Virus record (IMG/VR): IMGVR_UViG_3300034682_000427
Location: 1 to 26,528 of that record
Origin: a virus
DNA length: 26,528 nt
Direction: 5' to 3' (one strand)
In this document: one piece after another, positions 12,967 to 19,916 of the stretch
Position numbering within the stretch: position 1 is the stretch's first letter
How the letters are laid out: each line of letters starts with the position of its first letter
Position numbers and translations under genes: made by a program
Notes under the pieces: model-generated
The model's input: only the letters and a program-made list of their open reading frames with translations
The model's database searches: none
Told to the model about the DNA's origin: nothing

Positions 12967-13391
12967 ATGCTCCTGCCCTTCGCCCGTTCAAGGCCAAGCC
13001 GGCCCGCGCCAAGCCCATCGATCGGGAAGGGCAGGAACAGGCCGCGCTGATGCAGGAGCTGCAGCTGCGCTACCCGCAGGCCTACAAGCTGATCTACCAC
13101 GTTCCGAACGGCGGGCATCGGGTCAAGGCCGTGGCCGCCAAGCTGAAGGGGCAGGGCGTGAAGGCCGGCGTGCCCGACCTAGTGCTGCCCATGGCGCGCG
13201 GCGGCTACTTCGGCCTGTACATCGAGTTCAAGGCCATGCCGCCGTTCGACGCGCCGGTATCGCCGAGCCAGTACGCCTACCTGCAGGCGCTGGCCGCCCA
13301 GGGCTACCTGGCCATCGTATGCCGGGGCAATATCGACGCGGTCGAGGCCATCCGCGCTTACCTGCTGCAGCCTGCGACGGTGGCCGCATGA
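12963..13391 (+). CDS. VRR-NUC domain nuclease
   Basis: The 142-aa product carries the VRR-NUC signature: YHVPNGGHR (residues 45-53), GVPDLVLP with catalytic Asp72, and YIEFK with Glu88 and Lys90, a PD-(D/E)XK active site. The family includes Holliday-junction type nucleases, so a role in resolving branched replication products is likely. It is coupled by ATGA at both ends. It stands where lambdoid phages keep rusA, rap or ninG. Confidence 0.88.
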   Translation: MNAPALRPFKAKPARAKPIDREGQEQAALMQELQLRYPQAYKLIYHVPNGGHRVKAVAAKLKGQGVKAGVPDLVLPMARGGYFGLYIEFKAMPPFDAPVSPSQYAYLQALAAQGYLAIVCRGNIDAVEAIRAYLLQPATVAA

Positions 13392-14686
13392 GTGCTACCC
13401 GGGAAGTGAAGCTGAGCGAAGCCGAGGTGCGCCGGCAGGCCGCCGACAAGTCGGTGCGGGACCTGCGCGACCCGCGTCACCCCGGCCTGTACCTGCGCTT
13501 CTGGAGCAATCGCGAGCGGGGCACCTGGCACCTGGTGCGCGGCAAGAAGTGGGTGCCGGTGGCCCGCTGGCCCGAGCTGAGCGTGGCGGCGGTGATCGCC
13601 GAACTGCCCGCGCTGCGCCAACGCCTGTTGCGCGCCCCGGGCACTGCGCCCGTGGCGTCTGGCATGGTTACCGTGGGCCAGCTGCTGGGCTGGTACGGCG
13701 ATCGGATGGCCCGCGACCGCTCGCTGTCGGCGAAGCGCAAGGCCGGCGCCCGTTCGGCGATAACCCAGCACCTGAAGCCGCGGCTGGATGACCTGGCCAT
13801 CGTCGATGTGAATGCCGACACGCTCGACAAGTGCCTGATGTGGCCGTGCCAGGCCGAAGTGTCGCTGTCCTACCTGCGGCAGATGTTCGCGCTGCTGCTG
13901 ACCGCGTTCCGCCAGGCTCTGCAGTTGGGGCTGATCGACCGCAACCCGATGGCCGGGATGCGCTTCAACGATTTCACCAAGGCACGCATTCTGCCCAAGG
14001 CCGCCCGGCTGCGGGGCGTGCAGTTGCCCGAGCTGATGCAGCAGCTGGCCCAGGCCTTCGAGCAGGAGCCCGGCGACGCCATGCTGGCCCTGATGATGCT
14101 GGCCCACGGCACCCGGATCGGCGAGACCCGCATGGCCCGCTGGAGCGAGATTTCCCTGGCCGCTGCCGAGTGGTTCATCCCGGCGGCCAACACCAAGACC
14201 CGCACCGAGCACCGCCTGCCACTGACCGCCCAGCTGGCGGCGCTGCTGACCCGGTACCGGACGATCCAGCAGGCCCGGGGCTATGAGGGTGTGTACCTGT
14301 TCCCCAACCGGCGCGGGCTGCCGCTGAGCGAAACCCAGGCCAGCATGGTGTTCACCCGCCTGGGGCAGGGCGAGTGGACCAGCCACGATCTGCGCAAGGT
14401 GTCCCGCACCACCTGGACCGACCTCGGCATCGACGGCCACATCGGCGAAATGTTGCTGAACCACACCCTGGGCAAGATCGCCAGCACCTACATCCACACC
14501 CAGGCCATGCAGCAGCGCCGGGCAGCCCTGGAGAAGTGGCACGCCTGGTTAGACGGCATCGGCTTCGGTGCCATTCACGGCCTTACCAAGGCCTTATCCG
14601 AAATTTCACAGAATTCGGCCCAGCCAGCGGAACACAAGGCGTCCAGCCACCTTGCCGAATTTGTAATTAGCGAGGATTCGAAATGA
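13388..14686 (+). CDS. Second tyrosine recombinase in the replication operon
   Basis: The 432-aa product is a second, quite different phage-type integrase. The catalytic set is complete: Arg243 (GTRIGE), Lys270 (NTKTR), His333 and Arg336 (HDLRK), His359 (LNHTLG) and Tyr368 (STYIH). A SAM-like core-binding domain covers about residues 92-195, and a C-terminal extension of some 50 residues follows the tyrosine. It belongs to the Pseudomonas-prophage type found after a VRR-NUC gene. Its task is unknown; resolution of concatemers or dimers during replication, or an alternative integration system, are possible. The ATG at 13388 overlaps the upstream stop (ATGA). Confidence 0.88.
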   Translation: MSATREVKLSEAEVRRQAADKSVRDLRDPRHPGLYLRFWSNRERGTWHLVRGKKWVPVARWPELSVAAVIAELPALRQRLLRAPGTAPVASGMVTVGQLLGWYGDRMARDRSLSAKRKAGARSAITQHLKPRLDDLAIVDVNADTLDKCLMWPCQAEVSLSYLRQMFALLLTAFRQALQLGLIDRNPMAGMRFNDFTKARILPKAARLRGVQLPELMQQLAQAFEQEPGDAMLALMMLAHGTRIGETRMARWSEISLAAAEWFIPAANTKTRTEHRLPLTAQLAALLTRYRTIQQARGYEGVYLFPNRRGLPLSETQASMVFTRLGQGEWTSHDLRKVSRTTWTDLGIDGHIGEMLLNHTLGKIASTYIHTQAMQQRRAALEKWHAWLDGIGFGAIHGLTKALSEISQNSAQPAEHKASSHLAEFVISEDSK

Positions 14687-14958
14687 ACAATCCGGACCAC
14701 GGTGCCGACGCTTTGCTTTACGTGTTGGACGAGCTCGGCAACGAGTTCAAGCGCCTCGGGCAGGTTGTGATTGATGAGTGGTTCGGCATGGACCTCGGCG
14801 AAGAATCGCCCATCGTGCCTCGTCAGGTAGGTCTGCTCGGCAAGCAGCCTGTTGTCTTTCGGCTTGACGAACTGGCAGTGGCTGGCAGCTCTGTCGTTCC
14901 GCGCAGTCGTTCGAACAGACCTTGGCTGCGAGCCAAGAAGGGGCGTTCCCGCCAATGA
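14683..14958 (+). CDS. Uncharacterised protein, 91 aa
   Basis: Unknown function. The first half is acidic and helical (GADALLYVLDELGNEFKRLG), and the C-terminus is strongly basic (PRSRSNRPWLRAKKGRSRQ), suggesting nucleic-acid contact. It is coupled by ATGA overlaps to the second recombinase and to the following zinc protein. Confidence 0.65.
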   Translation: MNNPDHGADALLYVLDELGNEFKRLGQVVIDEWFGMDLGEESPIVPRQVGLLGKQPVVFRLDELAVAGSSVVPRSRSNRPWLRAKKGRSRQ

Positions 14959-15272
14959 GAAAAAGCCACGGCCCGGCTTTCAAGAAGGCCGTAATTGATT
15001 TGGATGTATGCCCTTTGTGCCGTGGGAGAGCGGTCACCAAGGGCTTGTTTCACGAACTGCCATGCGGCCACTGCAACGCCTCGGGCTGGGTAGTGGCGGC
15101 AACTGGCGAGGCCTTGGGCCTGGATGAGCTGGTGACACAGCTCAGCCTGAAGCTGCAGGCCGCGCACCGGCAGATCGAGCGGTTGAAGACCCCTCAGGCA
15201 TCCGGGCCTGAGGCTACATATCAGGGAAGCAACCGGCGCGGCGCCGGCGGCACCAACTACACCGGGGATTAG
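14955..15272 (+). CDS. Zinc-knuckle protein, 105 aa
   Basis: The product has a DnaJ-like pair of knuckles, CPLCRG (near residue 19) and CGHCNASGW (near residue 37), followed by a helix (VTQLSLKLQAAHRQIERLK) and a flexible glycine-rich tail. Such zinc knuckles occur in phage antiterminators such as lambda Q, but this protein lacks the rest of Q. It may assist the Q-like protein made from the gene starting 10 bp further on. The function is otherwise unknown. Confidence 0.68.
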   Translation: MRKSHGPAFKKAVIDLDVCPLCRGRAVTKGLFHELPCGHCNASGWVVAATGEALGLDELVTQLSLKLQAAHRQIERLKTPQASGPEATYQGSNRRGAGGTNYTGD

Positions 15273-15282
15273 GGGGAAGGAC

Positions 15283-15969
15283 ATGATTTACAGCAGCGTA
15301 TCGGGTGCAGTGGTTGCCGCTCTGGCGGCGGGCGAGAAGGGATCGGCGAAGGCCCAGGCCTGGCAGAAGCTGTACAAAGCGGCAGAGGAAGAGGGCGGAT
15401 GCTTGGCCTCGCTGGCTGGCCAGTCGGGAGGAATCGACCAGGCCCAAATCGACTTCTGGGTGTCTGCGCGACTCCACCACATGCTCAAGCCGCAACACTG
15501 GGATGCTTTGGTGGCCAAGTACAGCACCAGCAAGGCCAAGAAGGTTCAAGCCATCACTTTGGTGAGGCCGCGCATTGCTAGCCCGGCCTCCCAGTTGTTC
15601 ATCTACAAGGCAGTCACGGCCTGGGCAATCCCGAAGCTCAAGGGAGCGCGCCGAAAGCCGCCGCGCTCCGTCTCGGTTGAGATCCCGTTGGATGCCTCCG
15701 CGTGGCGTCGTGACGCCACCGTGAATGCTGCCGTTGCTGCTGGCCAAGCGGAAAAGAAACGCATTGAGGCGTTGCAAGAGGGTGTGATCATCCTTCCGGA
15801 CAGCTTCTACGACATGAACACCTGGGACCTCGACGCCACTCCGGAGTCGACGCGCCGCCGCTGGAGGGCTGAAATCAACGAGAAACTCGACGGCTTGGTG
15901 GATGATGCCCTAGCTGATGTGAAGGTGATTCTGGAAGCTGAAGGGTTGCTGATGAAAGAGGCCGCGTGA
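15283..15969 (+). CDS. Putative Q-type late antiterminator (DUF1133-like)
   Basis: The 228-aa product is the last gene of the right early operon and directly precedes a promoter-terminator module, the position of Q in lambda. Sequence features (HHMLKPQHWDALVAKYSTSK, then VRPRIASPASQLFIYKAV and AWAIPKLKG) recall the DUF1133 / phage antitermination Q type 1 family, which I recall only from memory. It would let RNA polymerase pass the terminator at 16051-16080 and read the lysis, packaging and structural genes. AGGGGGAAGGA lies just before the ATG at 15283. An alternative is a conserved phage protein without Q activity. Confidence 0.6.
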   Translation: MIYSSVSGAVVAALAAGEKGSAKAQAWQKLYKAAEEEGGCLASLAGQSGGIDQAQIDFWVSARLHHMLKPQHWDALVAKYSTSKAKKVQAITLVRPRIASPASQLFIYKAVTAWAIPKLKGARRKPPRSVSVEIPLDASAWRRDATVNAAVAAGQAEKKRIEALQEGVIILPDSFYDMNTWDLDATPESTRRRWRAEINEKLDGLVDDALADVKVILEAEGLLMKEAA

Positions 15970-15976
15970 TTGCCTG

Positions 15977-16007
15977 TTGACATCAGTGAGCGACTGAGCG
16001 AAATTAT
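15977..16007 (+). promoter_or_regulatory. Candidate late promoter pR' with Q-binding repeats
   Basis: TTGACA (15977-15982) is a consensus -35; AATTAT (16002-16007) is a 4-of-6 -10 at a long 19-bp spacing. Two direct repeats of TGAGCGA (15987-15993 and 15995-16001) occupy the spacer, where lambda Q binds. A terminator follows within 50 bp. Confidence 0.55.
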
Positions 16008-16050
16008 CCCCATCCTGTCATTCCTGCGCGTGTTGAGGAGTGACGAATAT

Positions 16051-16082
16051 AAGCCCGGCCATCGCGTCGGGCTTTGTTTTAT
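16051..16082 (+). terminator. tR'-like terminator after the late promoter
   Basis: AAGCCCG (16051-16057) and CGGGCTT (16068-16074) form a 7-bp stem followed by TGTTTTAT. Directly downstream of pR' and before all late genes, it is the expected target of Q antitermination. Confidence 0.78.
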
Positions 16083-16103
16083 CTGTAGTCAAGGAAAGAT
16101 GAG

Positions 16104-16361
16104 ATGTTTCGTGATTTGAAGCTGGTCAAAAGAGTTCTGATCTGGCTGGAGGAGAACTCTCCATTGAGCGGGGTTCGGCGAGATGAGCTGCGTGAAGGCT
16201 TGCTCGTTACCGTCTCGGATTCTGCTTCATTCGACTACCAGCTCGATCTTCTCACCGGTGGTGGCTTTGTCCGACGTGAGCCCTCACTTGCTGGTTCGGA
16301 CTGCTTTAAGCTGACCTGGAGCGGTCATGACTTGCTGGATCGGCTGAATAAAGAAAACTGA
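16104..16361 (+). CDS. DUF2513-like protein, 85 aa
   Basis: The 85-aa product follows the DUF2513 plan: RDLKLVKRVLIWLEE at the start, YQLDLLTGGGFV in the middle and LTWSGHDLLDRLN at the end. It reads as a winged-helix protein. DUF2513 members are common in phages and integrated elements; their function is unknown. AAGGA is 8 nt before the ATG at 16104. It is the first gene after tR' and is flanked by terminators, so it may be an independently expressed insert. Confidence 0.75.
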   Translation: MFRDLKLVKRVLIWLEENSPLSGVRRDELREGLLVTVSDSASFDYQLDLLTGGGFVRREPSLAGSDCFKLTWSGHDLLDRLNKEN

Positions 16362-16383
16362 TCCTAATTCTGTATTGACACAG

Positions 16384-16410
16384 AGCCCTGGCGAATGCCG
16401 GGGCTTTTTC
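16384..16410 (+). terminator. Terminator between DUF2513-like gene and holin
   Basis: AGCCCTGGC and GCCGGGGCT form a 9-bp stem with one G-T pair and a GAAT loop, followed by TTTTT. A strong terminator between two late-region genes would need antitermination for the holin to be expressed. Confidence 0.85.
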
Positions 16411-16441
16411 ATTTGAGCTCCCCGAAAAGGGAGGAACCGAG

Positions 16442-16765
16442 ATGCCGAACATGCCTGAGAAGGATCCTGGCCTGTGGGCCGCTGTGCTCGCCTGGGTGAT
16501 TGCCCATCAGCCCCAGCTTGGCGCCGCCGGCTTGTCCGTTGCGATCGCCGTCCTCCGGGTGGTGTACGGCGGCGGTACCCGCCGCCAGATGTTCTTGGAG
16601 GGCGCTCTGTGCGGCCTCATCACCCTGGCCCTAGTGCCACTGCTCGAGTGGATGGGGCTGCCGCAGGGCATGGCCACCTTCGCCGGCGGCATGGTTGGGT
16701 TCATGGGCGTTGAGAAGCTTCGCGGTTACTCCGACCTGTTCTTGTCTCGCAAGGCGCAAGGCTGA
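16442..16765 (+). CDS. Lambda-family holin
   Basis: The 107-aa product is a small membrane protein matching the lambda S type holin: LWAAVLAWVIAHQP, LSVAIAVLRVVYGG, a charged loop GTRRQMFLEG, GLITLALVPLLEWMGLP, and MATFAGGMVGFMG. These give three to four membrane segments, with a hydrophilic tail. It would form the timed lesion in the inner membrane at lysis. A near-perfect ribosome site GGAGG is 7 nt before the ATG at 16442; a second ATG follows at codon 4 (MPNM), a possible dual start as in lambda S. No endolysin gene follows. Confidence 0.85.
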   Translation: MPNMPEKDPGLWAAVLAWVIAHQPQLGAAGLSVAIAVLRVVYGGGTRRQMFLEGALCGLITLALVPLLEWMGLPQGMATFAGGMVGFMGVEKLRGYSDLFLSRKAQG

Positions 16766-16941
16766 TGGCATGCAGTGGATGCGCCGCCCGGCGCGAATGG
16801 ACCAACAAGTGGATGAGGGTCGCGCGTGAACGAGCAAGCAATCTCTTTGCTCCAGCAGATTCTGGAGCAGCAACAGAAGCAGACCGGCCTATTGGAGACG
16901 ATCGCGAGCCAGAACCTGGCACTGATCGAAGCCCTAGCTGA
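16765..16941 (+). CDS. Small CxxC protein (MACSGCAARR type), 58 aa
   Basis: A short ORF beginning MACSGCAARREWTNKW with a basic helix (MRVARERASN) and an acidic tail. I recognise this CxxC start as a recurrent small protein next to the holin in Pseudomonas phages; its role is unknown. The ATG overlaps the holin stop by one base (TGATG), so translation is coupled. From 16826 it overlaps a second, out-of-frame ORF, so its tail may be less constrained. Confidence 0.6.
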   Translation: MACSGCAARREWTNKWMRVARERASNLFAPADSGAATEADRPIGDDREPEPGTDRSPS

Positions 16942-17008
16942 CGATACGGTTATCGACCAAGACGAACTTCCTCGCACGCACTATCTGGACGGCTCGCCAT
17001 GCCGATGA
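16826..17008 (+). CDS. Small glutamine-rich coiled-coil protein, 60 aa
   Basis: Starts at a GTG with GAGGG 6 nt upstream. The helical N-terminus (ISLLQQILEQQQKQTGLLETI) should form a coiled coil, and the tail ends HYLDGSPCR. It overlaps the CxxC gene out of frame by 116 bp and the HNH gene by 10 bp. Similar short QQ-rich proteins occur beside holin or HNH genes in phages; function unknown. Confidence 0.6.
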   Translation: MNEQAISLLQQILEQQQKQTGLLETIASQNLALIEALADDTVIDQDELPRTHYLDGSPCR

Positions 17009-17367
17009 GGCCACAGCGACCATGTCGTGCTCAGGGCTGCCGGGCGCTGCATCGCAACGCAAACGGCTACTGCGATGGTCATGCCGAACTGGCTACCGAG
17101 CAGGCCAAGGCCTGGGCAACTCGCAAGGGATCAGGACGTGGTGGTCGCCCGTGGCGACGCAAGCGTGAGCGAATCCTGAAGCGAGATCAGTACCTCTGTC
17201 GTTGTGATGACTGCGCCCAGCTCGGTCGCATCCGCGAAGCGCATGAGGTTGACCACATTGTGGCCCTGGCCCACGGCGGTACCGACGATGACGACAACCT
17301 TCGGGCGATCAACCGCGACTGCCACAGGACGAAGACGCAGCGGGAGTCGAAAACGGTCAAAAAATGA
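16999..17367 (+). CDS. HNH endonuclease
   Basis: The 122-aa product ends with an HNH motif: LCRCDDCAQ, then HEVDHIVALAHGGTD, then NLRAINRDCHRTKT; the two CxxC/C..H pairs bind structural zinc. In HK97-like phages this gene next to the terminase cooperates with TerL to cut the cos site. The start at 16999 has a weak ribosome site; an ATG at 17005 is equally possible. A cos-like segment follows. Confidence 0.9.
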   Translation: MPMRPQRPCRAQGCRALHRNANGYCDGHAELATEQAKAWATRKGSGRGGRPWRRKRERILKRDQYLCRCDDCAQLGRIREAHEVDHIVALAHGGTDDDDNLRAINRDCHRTKTQRESKTVKK

Positions 17368-17503
17368 TCAAAAGCTGCGCAAATGAGACGAAATCTCGTT
17401 TACGGGGAGGGGGAGGGTCAAAAGTTCAGGCCCTTTCGCTCGGACACCGCGCCCTCAGTCGTTTTTTTACACCCGCGAAATATAAAGTTTAGTGGAGGCG
17501 CCG
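17368..17503 (+). other. Candidate cos region between HNH and TerS
   Basis: A 136-bp non-coding segment with a short inverted repeat (GAGA...TCTC at 17385-17397), a G-rich track GGGGAGGGGGAGGG (17404-17417), an A/T run GTTTTTTTAC and ACACCCGCGAAAT. Position between the HNH and terminase genes, and this type of G-run and CCCGCGAAA sequence, fit cos sites of HK97-type phages. The cut positions cannot be told by eye. Confidence 0.5.
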
Positions 17504-17983
17504 ATGCCAGGGGTTGCCGGGCGCTCTGGCCGTCGCCCAAAACCCACGGCCCAGAAGGCGTTGGCCGGCAATCCCGGCAAGCGCAAGCTGAACAAGGACG
17601 AGCCAGATTTCGCCCTGGTGACCAACGTCGACGCACCCGAATGGCTGTGCGAACACGCGACCAGGGTTTGGGAAATGCTGGTTCCGGAATTGCTCCGGGC
17701 AAAGGTTCTTGCCCTGACCGACATGCACAACGTCGAGGCGTTCTGCTCTGCCTACGGTAACTGGCGTCGGGCACAAGAATCGGTCATCGCCCACGGCATC
17801 GTGGTGGCCGGTGCTACTGGCGGACCAGTGAAAAACCCAGCGCTCACCGCGGCCAACGAAGCGATGCGCCAGATGGTCACCTTCGGTTCGATGCTGGGTC
17901 TGGACCCGGCCAGCCGCACGCGGATCATCGGCGGTAATAAGCAGAAATCCACCAACGAGTTTGCAGCCCTACTGAGTTCCTGA
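17504..17983 (+). CDS. Terminase small subunit, P27 family
   Basis: Recognises packaging DNA and recruits TerL. The 159-aa product has the P27/Terminase_4 layout: [20 protein letters not shown], then [11 protein letters not shown] at the start, [40 protein letters not shown], and [10 protein letters not shown] with a C-terminal helix. The ATG at 17504 has GGAGG 5 nt upstream; an in-frame GTG four codons earlier would consume that site. The stop overlaps the TerL start (TGATG). Confidence 0.93.
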   Translation: MPGVAGRSGRRPKPTAQKALAGNPGKRKLNKDEPDFALVTNVDAPEWLCEHATRVWEMLVPELLRAKVLALTDMHNVEAFCSAYGNWRRAQESVIAHGIVVAGATGGPVKNPALTAANEAMRQMVTFGSMLGLDPASRTRIIGGNKQKSTNEFAALLSS

Positions 17984-19710
17984 TGACCAGAGCCAAGTAC
18001 ACCAATGTCGACAAGGCTATGGTGTGGGCAAGGTCTGTCCTCAAGGGCAGGTTTCCGGCATGTCGCTACATCCACCAGGCGATCGAGCGGCACTTCGAGG
18101 ATCTGGCGGCCAGCCGCTCGAAGAACTACCCGTACAAGTTCGACCCAGCCAAGGCTGAGAAAAAGCTGCGCCTGATGCAGCTGCTGCCCCACACCAAGGG
18201 CGAATGGGCGTTCAAGCGGCAACTGATCACGCTTGAGCCCTGGCAGCTCTTCGGCCTGGCCTGCACGTTCGGCTGGGTCCGGAAGAAGGGCGGGTACAGG
18301 CGCTTCCGCGAGAGCTACTGGGAGGTGCCGCGCAAGAACGGCAAATCGGTGATCGCCGCCGGCGTCGGCATCAGCATGTTCACCGCCGACAACGAGTTCG
18401 GCGCCGAGGTCTACTCCGGCGCGACCACCGAGAAGCAGGCGTGGGAGGTGTTCCGGCCTGCAAGGCTGATGGTCAGCCGGTCGCCCATGCTGATCGAGGC
18501 AGCCGGCATCGAGGTCAACGCCTCGAACTTGAACATCCCGTCGAATGGCAGCCGCTTCGAGCCGCTGATCGGCAACCCAGGTGATGGTGCGTCGCCGTCC
18601 TGCGCCATCATCGACGAATACCATGAGCACGACAGCGCGGCCCAGTACGACACGATGCTCACAGGTATGGGGGCGCGCCGCCAGCCGCTGATGTTCATCA
18701 TCACCACCGCCGGCGCAAACATCGAGGGGCCGTGCTACGACAAGCGTCGCCAGGTCATCGAGATGCTCAACGGCACGGTGCCGGACGACGAGCTGTTCGG
18801 CTACATCTGGACACTTGACGAGGGCGACGATTGGACCGACCCGAAGAACCTGGCCAAGGCCAATCCCTGCATGGGCGTGTCGGTGTTTCAGGAGTACCTG
18901 GAGAGCCAGCTGGCAAGGGCGATCCGCTCGGCGCGCTTCACCAACACGTTCAAGACCAAGCACCTGAACCTGTGGGTGAGTGCCAAGTCTGGCTTTTTCA
19001 ACATGGAGAGCTGGAAGGCCTGCGAGGACAAGACGCTCACACTTGAGCAGTTCGAGGGGCAGGAGTGGATTGCCGGCTTCGACTTGGCCCGCAAGCTGGA
19101 CATGAACTCCAGGGCCAGGCTGTTCTGGCGAGAGATCGATGGAAAGATCCACTACTACAGCGTGGCGCCGGCGTTCTGGGTTCCCGAAGACACCGCGAAC
19201 GATGTGGACAACAAACGTATGGCCGAGCGCTTTCAGGCCTGGGTCAATACCGGCCACCTGACCGCCACGCCTGGCGCTGAGGTGGACTACCGCGAAATCC
19301 TCGAGGATACCAAGGAAGCCAACAAGCTGGCACCGATCAGGGAGAGCCCGATAGACCCGCACGGCGCCACGGGCCTGAGTCATGACCTGGACGACGAGGG
19401 TTTCAACCCGATCACCATAACCCAGAACTACACCAACATGTCCGACGGCATGAAGGAGCTGGAGGCCGCAATAGAGGCGGGCAGGTTCCATCACGACGGC
19501 AATCCGATCATGACCTGGTGTATTGGCAACGTCATCGGCAAGAACCTACCCGGCAATGATGACGTGGTGCGACCGATCAAGCAGGGCGAAGACAACAAGA
19601 TCGACGGGGCAGTGGCGTTGATCATGACAGTTGGCCGGGTGCTGGCTAACGCAAACCCGGAGGAAACGCTCTCCGACCACATCACCAAGCACGGAATCAG
19701 AACTCTATGA
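17983..19710 (+). CDS. Terminase large subunit, HK97 type
   Basis: Packaging motor ATPase and nuclease. The 575-aa product carries Walker A VPRKNGKS (residues 115-122), Walker B CAIIDE (207-212), an ITTAG coupling region (240-244), and the nuclease acids Asp367 (GFDLAR) with a late Asp in NKIDGAVAL. Length and order match HK97/YmfN-type TerL. Its start overlaps the TerS stop and its stop overlaps the next ATG. Confidence 0.96.
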   Translation: MTRAKYTNVDKAMVWARSVLKGRFPACRYIHQAIERHFEDLAASRSKNYPYKFDPAKAEKKLRLMQLLPHTKGEWAFKRQLITLEPWQLFGLACTFGWVRKKGGYRRFRESYWEVPRKNGKSVIAAGVGISMFTADNEFGAEVYSGATTEKQAWEVFRPARLMVSRSPMLIEAAGIEVNASNLNIPSNGSRFEPLIGNPGDGASPSCAIIDEYHEHDSAAQYDTMLTGMGARRQPLMFIITTAGANIEGPCYDKRRQVIEMLNGTVPDDELFGYIWTLDEGDDWTDPKNLAKANPCMGVSVFQEYLESQLARAIRSARFTNTFKTKHLNLWVSAKSGFFNMESWKACEDKTLTLEQFEGQEWIAGFDLARKLDMNSRARLFWREIDGKIHYYSVAPAFWVPEDTANDVDNKRMAERFQAWVNTGHLTATPGAEVDYREILEDTKEANKLAPIRESPIDPHGATGLSHDLDDEGFNPITITQNYTNMSDGMKELEAAIEAGRFHHDGNPIMTWCIGNVIGKNLPGNDDVVRPIKQGEDNKIDGAVALIMTVGRVLANANPEETLSDHITKHGIRTL

Positions 19711-19916
19711 CCTCTCACAACGAGGCACCCCGCAGCGGTGGGATGTCCGCGCTCGCTCATCTGCGCGAATCTTTGCCGGATATCGTGGGCATGGCCGGGT
19801 TTGCGCTGCTTGCACGGGGCTTGTGGATCGGCGTGGGCGAGGCCGTGGCGCTGTCGGTGTGCGGCATGATCCTGATGGCACTTTCGGCCTATGCCGTTGT
19901 GCGAGGAGGGCGCTGA
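19707..19916 (+). CDS. Small membrane protein between TerL and portal, 69 aa
   Basis: Unknown function. Two predicted membrane segments: [19 protein letters not shown] and [21 protein letters not shown] small membrane protein between terminase and portal is frequent in HK97-like Pseudomonas phages. The ATG overlaps the TerL stop (ATGA) and the stop overlaps the portal ATG. Confidence 0.78.
   Translation: MTSHNEAPRSGGMSALAHLRESLPDIVGMAGFALLARGLWIGVGEAVALSVCGMILMALSAYAVVRGGR

Noticed and set aside
13358-14542. A 394-aa minus-strand open frame opposite the second recombinase
   Set aside because: Antisense to a gene with complete catalytic residues; sequence is a GC-bias shadow.
17383-17760. 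125-aa rightward ORF through the candidate cos region
   Set aside because: Out of frame over the TerS gene, crosses the G-rich non-coding track, and has no family resemblance.
17752-19494. A 580-aa open frame on the minus strand across the terminase genes
   Set aside because: It is antisense to TerS/TerL, has no ribosome site, and its protein is the proline/histidine/arginine-rich type produced by the shadow frame of GC-rich genes.
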